From Paenirhizobium naphthalenivorans (GTDB taxonomy: Bacteria > Pseudomonadota > Alphaproteobacteria > Rhizobiales > Rhizobiaceae): a stretch of DNA of 64,000 nt. Location: positions 124,001 to 188,000 of the forward strand of contig NZ_BJZP01000007.1 in assembly GCF_007992095.1 (NCBI RefSeq), given 5' to 3'. Position numbers and translations under genes: made by a program. Numbering within the stretch: position 1 is the stretch's first letter; each line of letters opens with the position of its first letter. Under the pieces are notes generated by a model. That model was not told the DNA's origin and searched no databases. It saw only the letters and a list, made by a program, of their open reading frames with translations. Below, one piece after another: positions 9,105-18,323 of the stretch.

Positions 9105-9719
9105 TCAGAGGTTGCGCAGGAAGTGCGCGATCCGTCCGGCGACGGCATCCCACTGGTTCTCGTCCAACCGGAATTCGTGATCGGTGTCGACCGGCATGAT
9201 CGTGACATTGGCGGAGGCGGGATAGGTTCCGGCTTGCTCGAAGCTTCCATAGGCATCCGATCTCCCTTGAAGGATCAGCGTCGGCACGGCGATATGACGG
9301 AGATGTTCGTAACGGATGGGCTCTGGTTCACGGTTCGGGTGTTTGAATGGATAGCCCAGACAGACGACCGCGCAAACCGGATGTTCGCAAGCAAAGAGCG
9401 TCGCCACGCGCGAACCGGAGGATCTGCCGACAAGGACGTTTGGCCATGCCGGAGAAATATCCGGCAGTTCGCGTCGCAAGATGTCTAGCCGTTCAGGGAT
9501 TTTCATCGTGAACTGGCCCGCGCCATGCCGTTCATTGAGGGCGGTCTGGCTTCGCCAAACGCCGAACAACGACGGCAGCCTGGCCTCGATGGCTGCTTCG
9601 ATGTGCAGATCGGCCGGAAAGGAGTCCCCGGCGAGATAGATGGCTTTGCCCCTTTTGAGAAGGCGCGCGGCGCTGCGCCTTTTGAAGGGCCTCATGATCG
9701 GATTGAAAACGTTCCACAT
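9105..9719 (-). CDS. Alpha/beta-hydrolase family protein
   Basis: A 204-residue protein of the small alpha/beta-hydrolase group related to KANL3/Tex30. The nucleophile elbow is GRSSG in NVLVGRSSGSRVA, and a candidate His lies in TDHEF near the C-terminus. No signal peptide is seen, so it is probably cytoplasmic. The substrate is unknown. It follows the patatin-like gene on the same strand with a 57-base gap and may share its transcript. Confidence 0.75.
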   Translation of the reverse strand: MWNVFNPIMRPFKRRSAARLLKRGKAIYLAGDSFPADLHIEAAIEARLPSLFGVWRSQTALNERHGAGQFTMKIPERLDILRRELPDISPAWPNVLVGRSSGSRVATLFACEHPVCAVVCLGYPFKHPNREPEPIRYEHLRHIAVPTLILQGRSDAYGSFEQAGTYPASANVTIMPVDTDHEFRLDENQWDAVAGRIAHFLRNL

Positions 9720-9776
9720 TGTCCAGGCAGACGAAAATGAGAAAAGGGAATAGAGTCTTTAGTCACCGTTCAAAAG

Positions 9777-10700
9777 CTAGAATCTGCGCTTGCCATCCTG
9801 CGCCGCACAAGATGCCATGTTCAATGGCCGTTGACGAGCTGACGAGAGTAGGAAGGGCAGCCTTCCGGCGAACACCTCGCCGTCTCGCAGGCCCGTTTCG
9901 AAGGCGTGGCGCAAGCCGGCCTCGTCGCTGATCGCGAACTTGTTGACCGTGATGTCCTCGCTGGGGCCGACCACGGTTCGCCCCGCCGATGCTGGCGGTA
10001 GCCGACCGTGGCGGGTGGTGAGCAGCAGCGTCTTGCCACCGGCCGTTTCCGTTTCCGTGAGTTTCAGCGTCGGTGGATTGTCGACCAGTCCACCATCGAG
10101 CTGAGCACGGCCCGAGATACGCCCGATTGGCATGAACGGTGGGACTGACGAGGTTGCCATCAGCGCGTCGACGAGTTCGGCGGGCGTCGCCAGGTCATGG
10201 GTAGAAACCCAGGCGGGTGTCAGGCCGAGATAGCGGCCGGCCTTGGAATGAGCGCCGTCGGTCAGGCGCTTCTCGATCTGATAAGCGGCGATCGAGCCAA
10301 GCGCCGCAAGCCCGCCGGGCATCCATCTAGGCGGCGTCGAAAGCTGGATCAGCATCGGCGGGGCTGCCTTGATCGCCCTCAGTTCCTCTTCGCCAAACTG
10401 TTGGGTGAGAAACTCTCTGAAGAGGTTGCCGACCACGAGCGGCGAGCGCCCTTGCCGTAGCGCCGACCAGTTGATGTCGGGTACGTTACGTTTGGCAAAG
10501 GAAAAGGCCGCACTCCGTACCCGACTTCCGACTCCGGCCAGGATCATCGCGCAGTGATAGGCGCCGGCCGAGACCGTTACGTAATAGGACGGGCTTTGCG
10601 GGAGGCGCGCGTTGAGCGCCTCAAAGAAGCCACTCTGCCAGTAGCAACGGTTGCCGCCACCGGCAAAGCCGATCGCATTGAAGGAAAATGTTTCGGGCAT
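9777..10700 (-). CDS. Patatin-like phospholipase family protein
   Basis: A 307-residue patatin-like protein. The oxyanion-hole Gly-rich motif is present near the N-terminus (GFAGGGNRCYWQSGF), and the catalytic Asp motif DGG occurs in LDGGLVDNPP. The nucleophile motif, normally GxSxG, reads TVSAG, so the Ser is kept but the first Gly is replaced. It probably acts as a cytoplasmic lipid acyl hydrolase, but the changed elbow leaves activity uncertain. Confidence 0.82.
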   Translation of the reverse strand: MPETFSFNAIGFAGGGNRCYWQSGFFEALNARLPQSPSYYVTVSAGAYHCAMILAGVGSRVRSAAFSFAKRNVPDINWSALRQGRSPLVVGNLFREFLTQQFGEEELRAIKAAPPMLIQLSTPPRWMPGGLAALGSIAAYQIEKRLTDGAHSKAGRYLGLTPAWVSTHDLATPAELVDALMATSSVPPFMPIGRISGRAQLDGGLVDNPPTLKLTETETAGGKTLLLTTRHGRLPPASAGRTVVGPSEDITVNKFAISDEAGLRHAFETGLRDGEVFAGRLPFLLSSARQRPLNMASCAAQDGKRRF

Positions 10701-10810
10701 CGTGCGCGGACTGACGGGTTGTTAAGCCTTGCAACTGTTCAAGTCAGAACAATCTAGTCTCCTTTGTCAATGTCCGCTATCGCGCTGTCGGTCTGGATTG
10801 GTCTTAGCGC

Positions 10811-10840
10811 AAACAAAAACGCCGACCTAAAGGCCGGCGT
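10811..10840 (-). terminator. Rho-independent terminator after the alpha/beta-hydrolase gene
   Basis: A 9-base stem with one mismatch (10819-10827 with 10832-10840) and a TAAA loop is followed on the minus strand by five T residues (10819-10815). It ends the gene whose stop is at 10867. Confidence 0.8.
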
Positions 10841-10866
10841 CTCGATCTCGATTGTGGTGGTCTTGC

Positions 10867-11544
10867 TCAGCGGATCCGCTTGGCCGCCGGTTCTGGTACC
10901 AATTCGCCTTCCAGCCGGCGGTCGAGATAGTCCTCGCACTCGGCCATCAGCGTCTCGGTATGGCTGGAGAAGAAGTGGTTTGCGCCCGGTATCGTCTTCT
11001 GTGTGATCAGAATGCCCTTCTGCGTCTTTAGCTTGTCGACCAGCCCCTGGACATCCTTTTCCGGGGCAACCTTGTCGGCGTCGCCATGGATGATCAGGCC
11101 GGACGACGGGCAGGGGGCGAGGAAGGAGAAGTCATAGGTGTTGGGCTGCGGTGCAATCGAGATGAATCCCTCGATTTCCGGACGGCGCATCAAAAGCTGC
11201 ATACCGATCCAGGCGCCGAAGTTGTAGCCGGCAACCCAGCAGCTCTTCGAATCGGGATGCAGGCTCTGCACCCAGTCGAGCGCCGATGCCGCGTCCGAAA
11301 GCTCGCCGGCGCCATGGTCGAACTCGCCCTGGCTGCGACCGATGCCGCGGAAATTGAAACGCAGCGTCGTGAACCCGCGCTTCTGGAACATATAGAAGAG
11401 CTGGTAGACGATCTGATTGTTCATCGTGCCGCCGAACTGCGGATGCGGATGCAGGATGATCGCGATCGGCGCGCTTTTCTCCTTGGACGGCTGGTACCGT
11501 CCCTCGAGGCGGCCCGCCGGGCCGTTGAAAATCACTTCAGGCAT
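10867..11544 (-). CDS. Alpha/beta-hydrolase fold protein with an Asn in place of the nucleophile
   Basis: A 225-residue protein of the COG2945 (predicted hydrolase) group. It has the oxyanion region HPHPQFGGTMNN, RFNFRGIGRSQG, and late Asp/His positions in HGDADKVAP and GANHFF. The elbow expected to be GxSxG reads GYNFG, so the nucleophilic Ser is Asn. It may be a non-catalytic binding protein or use another mechanism. The start at 11544 (MPEVIFNGPAG) is preferred to 11589 because the added residues look unconserved. It is divergent from the suf operon. Confidence 0.8.
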   Translation of the reverse strand: MPEVIFNGPAGRLEGRYQPSKEKSAPIAIILHPHPQFGGTMNNQIVYQLFYMFQKRGFTTLRFNFRGIGRSQGEFDHGAGELSDAASALDWVQSLHPDSKSCWVAGYNFGAWIGMQLLMRRPEIEGFISIAPQPNTYDFSFLAPCPSSGLIIHGDADKVAPEKDVQGLVDKLKTQKGILITQKTIPGANHFFSSHTETLMAECEDYLDRRLEGELVPEPAAKRIR

Positions 11545-11636
11545 TGAGACTCCGGTCCGTGCAAAATTTTCTGGTTCCTGGACAAGCATTGCTGCCAGTT
11601 GACTTGACGAAGGCAGTCAACATTCATAAAACCCAG

Positions 11637-11653
11637 TTTAGAACTGTTCGAAA
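11637..11653. promoter_or_regulatory. Irr-box-like (iron control element) palindrome upstream of the suf operon
   Basis: TTTAGAACTGTTCGAAA matches the alphaproteobacterial Irr/ICE consensus TTTAGAA-N3-TTCTAAA at all fixed positions but one (G for T). It is embedded in a 25-base near-perfect palindrome (11633-11657, one mismatched pair). It lies about 105 bases before the cysteine desulfurase start and about 90 bases from the divergent hydrolase gene. Irr is a heme-dependent iron regulator of Rhizobiales, so iron control of the suf genes is likely. Confidence 0.65.
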
Positions 11654-11757
11654 CTGGATCGGCTGTCCATCCAAGGTCGAACGTGTCATAGGACAAGCAC
11701 GACGGAAATTTCAAGGAAAATGCGCTTGCTGGTTGCCAGTGGCGCTGTGCGAGCGAA

Positions 11758-12924
11758 ATGGTCAAGAAGCGCATCTATCTCGATTGGAACGCCACTGCAC
11801 CCCTTTTGGGGTCGGTGCGCGACGCCATGCTGGATGCCTTGACGCTCGTTGGCAATCCGTCCTCGGTTCATGCGGAGGGGCGTGCCGCCCGAGGGTTGAT
11901 CGAGGCCGCGCGACGCGATGTGGCGCTGTTGGTCGGCGTATCCCCGGCGAATGTCGTGTTCACCGCCACTGCCACCGAGGCGGCCAATCTCGTGTTGTCG
12001 CCGGTCTACCGAATGGGCAAGGCGCAGCTTTCTATCGGTCATCTTTATGTCTCTGCGATCGAACATCCCGCCGTCCGTCAAGGCGGTCGCTTTGCCGCCG
12101 ATCAGGTGAGCGAGATCCAGGTCACCGAAGCCGGGCTTGTTGATCTGGAGGCGCTCGAACGGTTGCTCGGCGCGCACGACGCGACGACCGGCCTGCCGCT
12201 TGTGGCGGTGATGGCGGTCAACAATGAGACCGGCGTGATCCAGCCGATTCGTGACGTCGCGACGATTGTCCATGCGCATGGCGGCCTGCTCGTCGTCGAC
12301 GCGGTGCAGGCGGCGGGGCGCATGACGCTTGCCGTCGAGGAGAACAGAGCCGACTTTTTGCTCCTCTCAGCTCACAAGATCGGCGGGCCGAAAGGGGCTG
12401 GTGCTCTGGTCGCGCGTGGCGAGACCCTGATGCCCGCGCCGTTGATCCGTGGGGGAGGCCAGGAGAAGGGGCATCGGGGCGGCACCGAGAACGTCGCGGC
12501 GATTGCTGGTTTCGGCGCCGCTGCGGCCTTTGCCCGGCAAGGGCTTGAGGAGCGCAATGCGGCAATCGGCGTCTTGCGTGATCGTCTTGAAGCGGGCATG
12601 CGACAGGCGGCTGGTGACCTCGTTGTGCATGGCGCGGACGTGGTGCGCGTTGCCAATACGAGTTTCTTCACCCTGCCGGGACTGAAGGCGGAAACCGGCC
12701 AGATCGCTTTTGATCTGGAAGGGGTAGCGCTCTCCGCCGGTGCTGCCTGTTCGTCGGGTAAGGTTGGTGCGAGCCATGTGCTCACTGCCATGGGGCAGGA
12801 CGCCAAGACGGGGGCCTTGCGCATGTCGCTCGGACCGTCGACGACGGTCGAGGAGATCGACCGGGTGGTCGAGATATTCGCACGGATTGCGGCGCGCCGG
12901 AAACTCTCCGGCGAGGCCGCATGA
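11758..12924 (+). CDS. Cysteine desulfurase, IscS/NifS type, first gene of the suf operon
   Basis: PLP enzyme that takes sulfur from cysteine as a persulfide for Fe-S assembly. The 388-residue protein has the PLP lysine at about K207 (SAHKIGGPKG), the catalytic loop Cys at about C331 (SAGAACSSGK) and the IscS-like GGGQEKGHRGGTEN segment. It belongs to the IscS/NifS branch, whereas the SufS further down is of the other group, so the operon encodes two desulfurases. No iscR/rrf2-type gene is present upstream. The gene is separated from sufB by 145 bases. Confidence 0.92.
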   Translation: MVKKRIYLDWNATAPLLGSVRDAMLDALTLVGNPSSVHAEGRAARGLIEAARRDVALLVGVSPANVVFTATATEAANLVLSPVYRMGKAQLSIGHLYVSAIEHPAVRQGGRFAADQVSEIQVTEAGLVDLEALERLLGAHDATTGLPLVAVMAVNNETGVIQPIRDVATIVHAHGGLLVVDAVQAAGRMTLAVEENRADFLLLSAHKIGGPKGAGALVARGETLMPAPLIRGGGQEKGHRGGTENVAAIAGFGAAAAFARQGLEERNAAIGVLRDRLEAGMRQAAGDLVVHGADVVRVANTSFFTLPGLKAETGQIAFDLEGVALSAGAACSSGKVGASHVLTAMGQDAKTGALRMSLGPSTTVEEIDRVVEIFARIAARRKLSGEAA

Positions 12925-13022
12925 AAGGCCGGGAAAAATTGGCAAAATCCATTTTTTCCCTTGCCGCGAGGATGAAAAACACGCCTCTGGCACTTATATA
13001 AGGGAGGGTTTGCGCCCTCAAC

Positions 13023-13069
13023 GTTGACAAGCTGCCGGACCTTGGACCCGGCGAGATTGGAGAACGAGA
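13023..13069 (+). repeat. sufB leader, first copy of a repeated leader
   Basis: This stretch, from GTTGAC to the base before the sufB ATG, is repeated with few changes before sufA (18324-18376). Both copies share CCGGACCTTG(G/A)ACCCGG and a GGAGAA ribosome-binding region. A small GAGGG/CCCTC hairpin (13004-13019) precedes this copy only. Confidence 0.55.
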
Positions 13070-14539
13070 ATGGCTGCGGTGCAGGAAACAATCGATCAGG
13101 TCCGCCAGATCGATGTCGACCAGTACAAATACGGTTTCGAGACGATGATCGAGGTCGACAAGGCTCCTAAGGGGCTGTCGGAGGACATCATCCGCTTCAT
13201 TTCCGCAAAAAAGGACGAGCCGGAGTGGATGCTCCAGTGGCGGCTTGCCGCTTACCAGCGCTGGCTCACCATGGAGGAGCCGACCTGGGCACGCGTCGAT
13301 TATCCGAAGATCGACTTCAACGACATCTATTATTACGCCGCGCCGAAGAGCACTGCGGGCCCGACCTCGATCGATGACGTCGATCCAGAACTGTTGAAGG
13401 TCTATGAAAAGCTCGGCATTCCGCTGCGCGAACAGGAACTTCTGGCCGGCGTGCAGACCTCCAAGATCGCCGTGGACGCGGTGTTCGATTCGGTTTCTGT
13501 CGTCACCACCTTCAAGGAGGAGCTGAAGAAGGCCGGCGTGATCTTCATGTCGATCTCAGAGGCAATCCGCGAACATCCGGAACTGGTGCAGAAATACCTT
13601 GGCTCGGTCGTGCCGGTCACGGACAATTACTATGCGACGCTCAATTGCGCCGTCTTCACTGACGGTTCCTTCGTCTACGTGCCGAAGGGCGTGCGTTGCC
13701 CGATGGAACTGTCGACCTATTTCCGCATCAACGAGAAGAACACCGGCCAGTTCGAGCGCACACTGATCGTCGCCGAGGAAGGCGCTTACGTGTCCTACCT
13801 CGAGGGTTGCACGGCGCCACAGCGTGACGAAAACCAGCTGCATGCGGCCGTGGTCGAGCTCGTCGCGCTCGATGATGCCGAGATCAAGTATTCGACCGTC
13901 CAGAACTGGTATCCGGGCGATAAGGACGGCAAGGGCGGCATCTACAATTTTGTCACCAAGCGGGGCGACTGCCGCGGCGACCGCTCGAAGATCTCCTGGA
14001 CTCAGGTTGAGACCGGTTCGGCGATCACTTGGAAATATCCGTCCTGCATCCTACGCGGCGACGACAGTCGTGGCGAGTTCTACTCGATTGCCGTGTCGAA
14101 CGGCCATCAGCAGATCGACAGCGGCACCAAGATGATCCACCTCGGCAAGAATACGTCAAGCCGCATCATCTCCAAGGGCATCTCGGCTGGCGTATCGCAG
14201 AACACCTATCGCGGCCAGGTGTCGATGCACCGCAAGGCATCAAACGCCCGCAATTTCACCAATTGCGACAGCTTGCTGATCGGCGACAAGTGCGGTGCCC
14301 ACACGGTGCCCTACATCGAGGTGAAGAACTCGACCGGCAAGGTCGAACATGAGGCGACGACCTCGAAGATCTCCGAGGACCAGAAGTTCTACGCGATGCA
14401 GCGTGGCATTCCCGAAGAGGAAGCCATCGCCCTGATCGTCAACGGCTTCGTTCGCGATGTCATCCAGGAGTTGCCAATGGAATTCGCCGTCGAGGCACAG
14501 AAGCTGATCAACATCAGCCTCGAGGGCTCGGTCGGCTGA
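13070..14539 (+). CDS. sufB: Fe-S cluster assembly scaffold SufB
   Basis: Core scaffold subunit of the SufBCD complex on which Fe-S clusters are built in the cytoplasm. The 489-residue length is standard. The protein shows the SufB N-terminal part ([20 protein letters not shown]) and the beta-helix core with the C-terminal [19 protein letters not shown] segment. A Cys usable for sulfur relay or cluster binding is seen in [15 protein letters not shown]. It is followed at 74 bases by sufC. The upstream leader is discussed as a separate repeat. Confidence 0.97.
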   Translation: MAAVQETIDQVRQIDVDQYKYGFETMIEVDKAPKGLSEDIIRFISAKKDEPEWMLQWRLAAYQRWLTMEEPTWARVDYPKIDFNDIYYYAAPKSTAGPTSIDDVDPELLKVYEKLGIPLREQELLAGVQTSKIAVDAVFDSVSVVTTFKEELKKAGVIFMSISEAIREHPELVQKYLGSVVPVTDNYYATLNCAVFTDGSFVYVPKGVRCPMELSTYFRINEKNTGQFERTLIVAEEGAYVSYLEGCTAPQRDENQLHAAVVELVALDDAEIKYSTVQNWYPGDKDGKGGIYNFVTKRGDCRGDRSKISWTQVETGSAITWKYPSCILRGDDSRGEFYSIAVSNGHQQIDSGTKMIHLGKNTSSRIISKGISAGVSQNTYRGQVSMHRKASNARNFTNCDSLLIGDKCGAHTVPYIEVKNSTGKVEHEATTSKISEDQKFYAMQRGIPEEEAIALIVNGFVRDVIQELPMEFAVEAQKLINISLEGSVG

Positions 14540-14613
14540 TCGGTCGCCGACCTCGGCATAACCCGTTTCTAAGCGCTTTGCGCCTCTGTTTATTCGTCCG
14601 GAAGGATTTGACC

Positions 14614-15369
14614 ATGCTTGAAATCAAGAATCTGCACGCCCGCATCGCCGAAGACGGCACCGAGATCATCCGCGGCTTGAATCTGACGGTACAGCCGGGC
14701 GAGATCTGCGCCATCATGGGACCGAACGGCTCGGGCAAGTCGACGTTGTCCTACATCCTGTCAGGCCGCGATGACTATGAGGTGACCGAAGGCGACATCC
14801 TCTACAACGGCGAGAGTATTCTCGATCTCAATCCGGCCGAGCGCGCCGCCAAGGGCATTTTCCTGGCCTTCCAGTATCCGGTCGAAATCCCCGGTGTCGC
14901 CACCATGCAGTTCCTCAAGGTCGCGATGAACGAGCAGCGCAAGGCCCGCGGCGAAGCCGAGCTGACGACCCCGGAATTCATCCGGCGCGTCAAGGACGCC
15001 TCGGCCAAGCTGCAGATCAACCCGGACATGCTCAAGCGCCCGCTGAACGTCGGCTTCTCCGGTGGCGAGAAGAAGCGTGCCGAGATCCTGCAGATGGCAT
15101 TGCTTGAGCCCAAGCTCTGCGTTCTCGACGAAACCGACAGCGGCCTCGACATCGATGCGTTGAAGATCGTCGCCGACGGCGTCAATGCGCTGAAGTCGCC
15201 GGATCGCGCAGTGATCGTCATCACCCACTATCAGCGCCTGCTCGACTATATCGTCCCGGACACCGTCCACGTCCTCTACAAGGGCCAGATCGTCAAGACC
15301 GGCGACAAGAGCCTGGCGCTGGAGCTGGAAGCCAATGGCTATGCCGACATCATCGGGGAAGCGGCCTGA
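14614..15369 (+). CDS. sufC: Fe-S cluster assembly ATPase SufC
   Basis: Soluble ABC-type ATPase that powers conformational change of SufBCD. In 251 residues it has Walker A at 36-43 (GPNGSGKS), the signature FSGGEKKR and Walker B LCVLDETDSGLD. The start at 14614 follows GGAAGGA at a normal spacing; the frame opens upstream at 14578 but the added residues are not family-like. It is separated by 24 bases from sufD. Confidence 0.97.
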   Translation: MLEIKNLHARIAEDGTEIIRGLNLTVQPGEICAIMGPNGSGKSTLSYILSGRDDYEVTEGDILYNGESILDLNPAERAAKGIFLAFQYPVEIPGVATMQFLKVAMNEQRKARGEAELTTPEFIRRVKDASAKLQINPDMLKRPLNVGFSGGEKKRAEILQMALLEPKLCVLDETDSGLDIDALKIVADGVNALKSPDRAVIVITHYQRLLDYIVPDTVHVLYKGQIVKTGDKSLALELEANGYADIIGEAA

Positions 15370-15393
15370 TCGGGCCGGAAAGGAGTTCCGACG

Positions 15394-16668
15394 ATGACAA
15401 TCCAAGCTGCTAACCGGCTGACAGTGGCCGAAAGCCAGCTGATCGAGGCTTACACGAGCCAGATCGGCGGGCTGCCCGGCAACGGCGAGGTGCTGGCCGC
15501 GCGTGACCTGCTGTTCGACGATCTGAAGCGGGGCGGTCTGCCGACCCGTCGAATCGAATCCTGGCACTATACCGACCTCAAGGCGCTTCTTCGCGCTGTG
15601 CCCGCCTTTGACCCCTCGGCCTCCGCCAAGGCGGAGGCCCCCATCGTTGCCGGTGCGACCGTGCTGTCCCTGCTGCACGGCAGCGCGGAACTGGCCGCGA
15701 TGCCTGACGGCGTTGAAGCTTCAGGCTACCGCGAGCAACTGACGAGCGGTTCTGCTGCGGCAGGGCTCAAGGCCCGTGATGCCGACGACGCGATCGGACG
15801 GCTGAACGGCAGCTTCGTTCAAGACGGAATCGTGCTTGCCGTTGCCGCCGACACGGACCTTCAGGCGCCGATCGAATTGCAGAGCATTCACGGCGCCGGT
15901 GCGGTACATATGCGTTATCCGGCCGTGTTCGGCGTCAAGAGCCGTACGACGGTCATCGAACGTCACCTTGCCAACGGGGCAGGCGTCGCGCTCGTCTCCA
16001 GCATTGCCGACCTGAAGATCGAGGACGGCGCCGAAGTCACCTGGATCATCCTTCAGACCGAAGGGCTGGAAGATACCCATTTCGGCCAGATCAAGGTCGA
16101 GCTTGGTACGGATGCCAAGTTCCGCCTGTTCATCGTCAATGCCGGCGGCAAGCTGGTGCGTCAGGAGATCCACCTGCGCACCGTTGGCGAAGGCTCGGAC
16201 TTCCAGCTCAGGGCTGTCAATCTGCTCGGCGGCGAGAGCCATACGGACGTGACCATGACGCTCGGCCATGACGTGCCCAATACGACCTCGACGGAAATCA
16301 TCCGCAATGTCGTATTCGACCGCGCCAAGGGCGTGTTCCAGGGCATGATCCGGGTCGCGCCCGATGCGCAGAAGACCGATGCGCGGATGGCCTGCAACAC
16401 TTTGCTGATGTCGGACGACGCCGAATTCTCGGTCAAGCCGGAGCTTGAGATCTTCGCCGACGACGTGCAATGCGCCCATGGCGCGACGGTTGCCGACATC
16501 CTGAAGACCCACCTCTATTATCTGATGTCGCGCGGGATCCCGGAGAAGACGGCGCGCGCCCTCCTGATCAACGGCTTCGTCGCCGAGATCGTCGAGGAGC
16601 TGGAGGATGAGGCGCTGGTCACCGCCTTGGAAGGGATCATTTCCAACTGGCTTGAACGCCATGGTTGA
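15394..16668 (+). CDS. sufD: Fe-S cluster assembly protein SufD
   Basis: SufB paralogue that pairs with SufB and SufC and is needed for iron acquisition during cluster assembly. The 424-residue protein has the family C-terminal region ADDVQCAHGATV followed by YYLMSRGIPEKTARALLINGF. A strong AAAGGAG ribosome-binding site precedes the start. The end overlaps sufS by 8 bases (ATGGTTGA), so translation of the two is coupled. Confidence 0.96.
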   Translation: MTIQAANRLTVAESQLIEAYTSQIGGLPGNGEVLAARDLLFDDLKRGGLPTRRIESWHYTDLKALLRAVPAFDPSASAKAEAPIVAGATVLSLLHGSAELAAMPDGVEASGYREQLTSGSAAAGLKARDADDAIGRLNGSFVQDGIVLAVAADTDLQAPIELQSIHGAGAVHMRYPAVFGVKSRTTVIERHLANGAGVALVSSIADLKIEDGAEVTWIILQTEGLEDTHFGQIKVELGTDAKFRLFIVNAGGKLVRQEIHLRTVGEGSDFQLRAVNLLGGESHTDVTMTLGHDVPNTTSTEIIRNVVFDRAKGVFQGMIRVAPDAQKTDARMACNTLLMSDDAEFSVKPELEIFADDVQCAHGATVADILKTHLYYLMSRGIPEKTARALLINGFVAEIVEELEDEALVTALEGIISNWLERHG

Positions 16669-17905
16669 TCATCCATCCACACGGGCAGGCTATGATGTCG
16701 AAGCGGTGCGCCGCGACTTCCCGATCCTGTCGCGCGAAGTCTATGGCAAACCGCTCGTCTATCTCGACAATGCCGCCTCGGCGCAGAAGCCGAGACAAGT
16801 GATCGACGCCATCAGCCACGCCTATTCCAACGAATATGCGAACGTCCATCGCGGCCTGCATTTCCTGTCCAACGCCGCGACTGACGCCTATGAAGCCGCG
16901 CGCGAAAAGGTCCGCCGTTTCCTCAATGCCGGCTCGGTCGACGAACTGGTCTTCACCAAGTCCTCGACCGAGGCGATCAACACGGTCGCCTATGGCTGGG
17001 GCATGACCCATATCGGCGAGGGCGACGAGATCGTCCTGTCGATCATGGAGCACCACTCTAATATCGTGCCCTGGCATTTTTTGCGCGAGCGCAAGGGTGC
17101 CAAGCTCGTCTGGGCGCCGGTGACCGACGACGGCGCCTTCGACCTTGAGGCCTTCGAGAAATGCCTGACGGAGCGCACCAAGCTCGTCGCCATCACCCAT
17201 ATGTCCAATGCGCTCGGCACAGTCGTGCCGATCAAGGACGTCTGCCGCATCGCCCATGAGCGCGGCATTCCGGTCATGGTCGACGGCAGTCAGGGCGCCG
17301 TGCACATGCCGGTCGATGTTCAGGACCTGGATTGCGACTGGTACGCGATCACCGGCCATAAGCTCTACGGGCCGTCGGGTATCGGCGTGCTTTATGGCAA
17401 GATGGACCGGCTGAGGGACATGCAGCCCTTCATGGGCGGCGGCGAAATGATCGTTGAGGTGACGGAAGATGCCGTGACCTACAACGACCCGCCGCATCGG
17501 TTTGAGGCCGGCACCCCGCCGATCGTCCAGGCGATTGGTCTTGGTTATGCGCTCGACTATATGGACAGCCTCGGCCGCGTGGCGATCGCCGCGCATGAGG
17601 AGGACTTGCGGGCCTACGCCCATGAGCGGCTCTCGGCGATCAATTCGCTGAAGATTATCGGCAATGCGCCAGGTAAGGGAGCGATTTTCTCCTTCGAGCT
17701 TGCCGGCATCCATGCCCATGACGTGTCGATGCTGATCGATCGTCGTGGCGTCGCGGTGCGCGCTGGCACCCATTGCGCCCAGCCGCTGCTTGCCCGTTTC
17801 GGCGTCACGTCGACCTGCCGGGCCTCCTTCGGTCTCTACAACACCCGTGCGGAGGTCGATGCGCTCGCAGACGCGCTCGACCATGCCCGCACCTTCTTCG
17901 CGTGA
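16661..17905 (+). CDS. sufS: Cysteine desulfurase SufS
   Basis: Group II cysteine desulfurase/selenocysteine lyase supplying persulfide to SufBCD. The 414-residue protein has the PLP lysine at K234 (ITGHKLYGPSG) and the catalytic Cys at C372 (RAGTHCAQP). The start at 16661 is set by overlap with the sufD end. No sufE or sufU gene is seen in the operon, so its sulfur acceptor is either encoded elsewhere or is SufB directly. Confidence 0.96.
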   Translation: MVDHPSTRAGYDVEAVRRDFPILSREVYGKPLVYLDNAASAQKPRQVIDAISHAYSNEYANVHRGLHFLSNAATDAYEAAREKVRRFLNAGSVDELVFTKSSTEAINTVAYGWGMTHIGEGDEIVLSIMEHHSNIVPWHFLRERKGAKLVWAPVTDDGAFDLEAFEKCLTERTKLVAITHMSNALGTVVPIKDVCRIAHERGIPVMVDGSQGAVHMPVDVQDLDCDWYAITGHKLYGPSGIGVLYGKMDRLRDMQPFMGGGEMIVEVTEDAVTYNDPPHRFEAGTPPIVQAIGLGYALDYMDSLGRVAIAAHEEDLRAYAHERLSAINSLKIIGNAPGKGAIFSFELAGIHAHDVSMLIDRRGVAVRAGTHCAQPLLARFGVTSTCRASFGLYNTRAEVDALADALDHARTFFA

Positions 17906-17915
17906 GGAAACGTCT

Positions 17916-18296
17916 ATGAGCGTCAACGAAAGCGAACCGAAACCGGACGTCCGCGAGGGCATCGTCCAGTCGTCCATTCCGCAGGACGAACTTGCGCGCA
18001 TCTCCGACGACATCGTCGCGGCGCTGAAGACCGTCTATGATCCAGAGATCCCGGCCGATATCTTCGAACTCGGGTTGATCTACAAGATTGACGTCGATGA
18101 TGACCGGATGGTCAAGATCGTGATGACCCTGACAGCGCCTGGTTGCCCGGTTGCCGGCGAAATGCCGGGTTGGGTGCAGAATGCCGTTAGCGCGGTCGAA
18201 GGCATCTCCGGCGTCGAGGTGGAAATGACCTTTGACCCGCCGTGGACGCCGGACCGCATGTCCGAAGAAGCGCAAGTCGCCATCGGCTGGTATTGA
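17916..18296 (+). CDS. sufT: SUF system assembly protein, SufT-like (DUF59/MIP18 family)
   Basis: A 126-residue protein with a MIP18/DUF59 domain: the DPEIPADIFELGLIY stretch and the conserved Cys in TAPGCPVAGEMP are typical. Members of this family help mature Fe-S proteins. It starts 10 bases after sufS behind GAGGAAA and is clearly part of the operon. The symbol follows common use for DUF59 proteins in suf operons. Confidence 0.9.
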   Translation: MSVNESEPKPDVREGIVQSSIPQDELARISDDIVAALKTVYDPEIPADIFELGLIYKIDVDDDRMVKIVMTLTAPGCPVAGEMPGWVQNAVSAVEGISGVEVEMTFDPPWTPDRMSEEAQVAIGWY

Positions 18297-18323
18297 TAGA
18301 AGCCAGGTTGGCCACTACATTCG

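Noticed and set aside
12950..13022. TATATA at 12995 as a sigma-70 promoter for sufB
   Set aside because: No -35 element at proper distance; the nearest candidate is 28 bases away.
14761..15678. A 305-codon minus-strand frame opposite sufC and sufD
   Set aside because: Antisense to clear ABC ATPase and SufD coding sequence.
16637..18013. A 458-codon minus-strand frame opposite sufS
   Set aside because: Mirror frame of a conserved gene; no motif and no ribosome-binding site.
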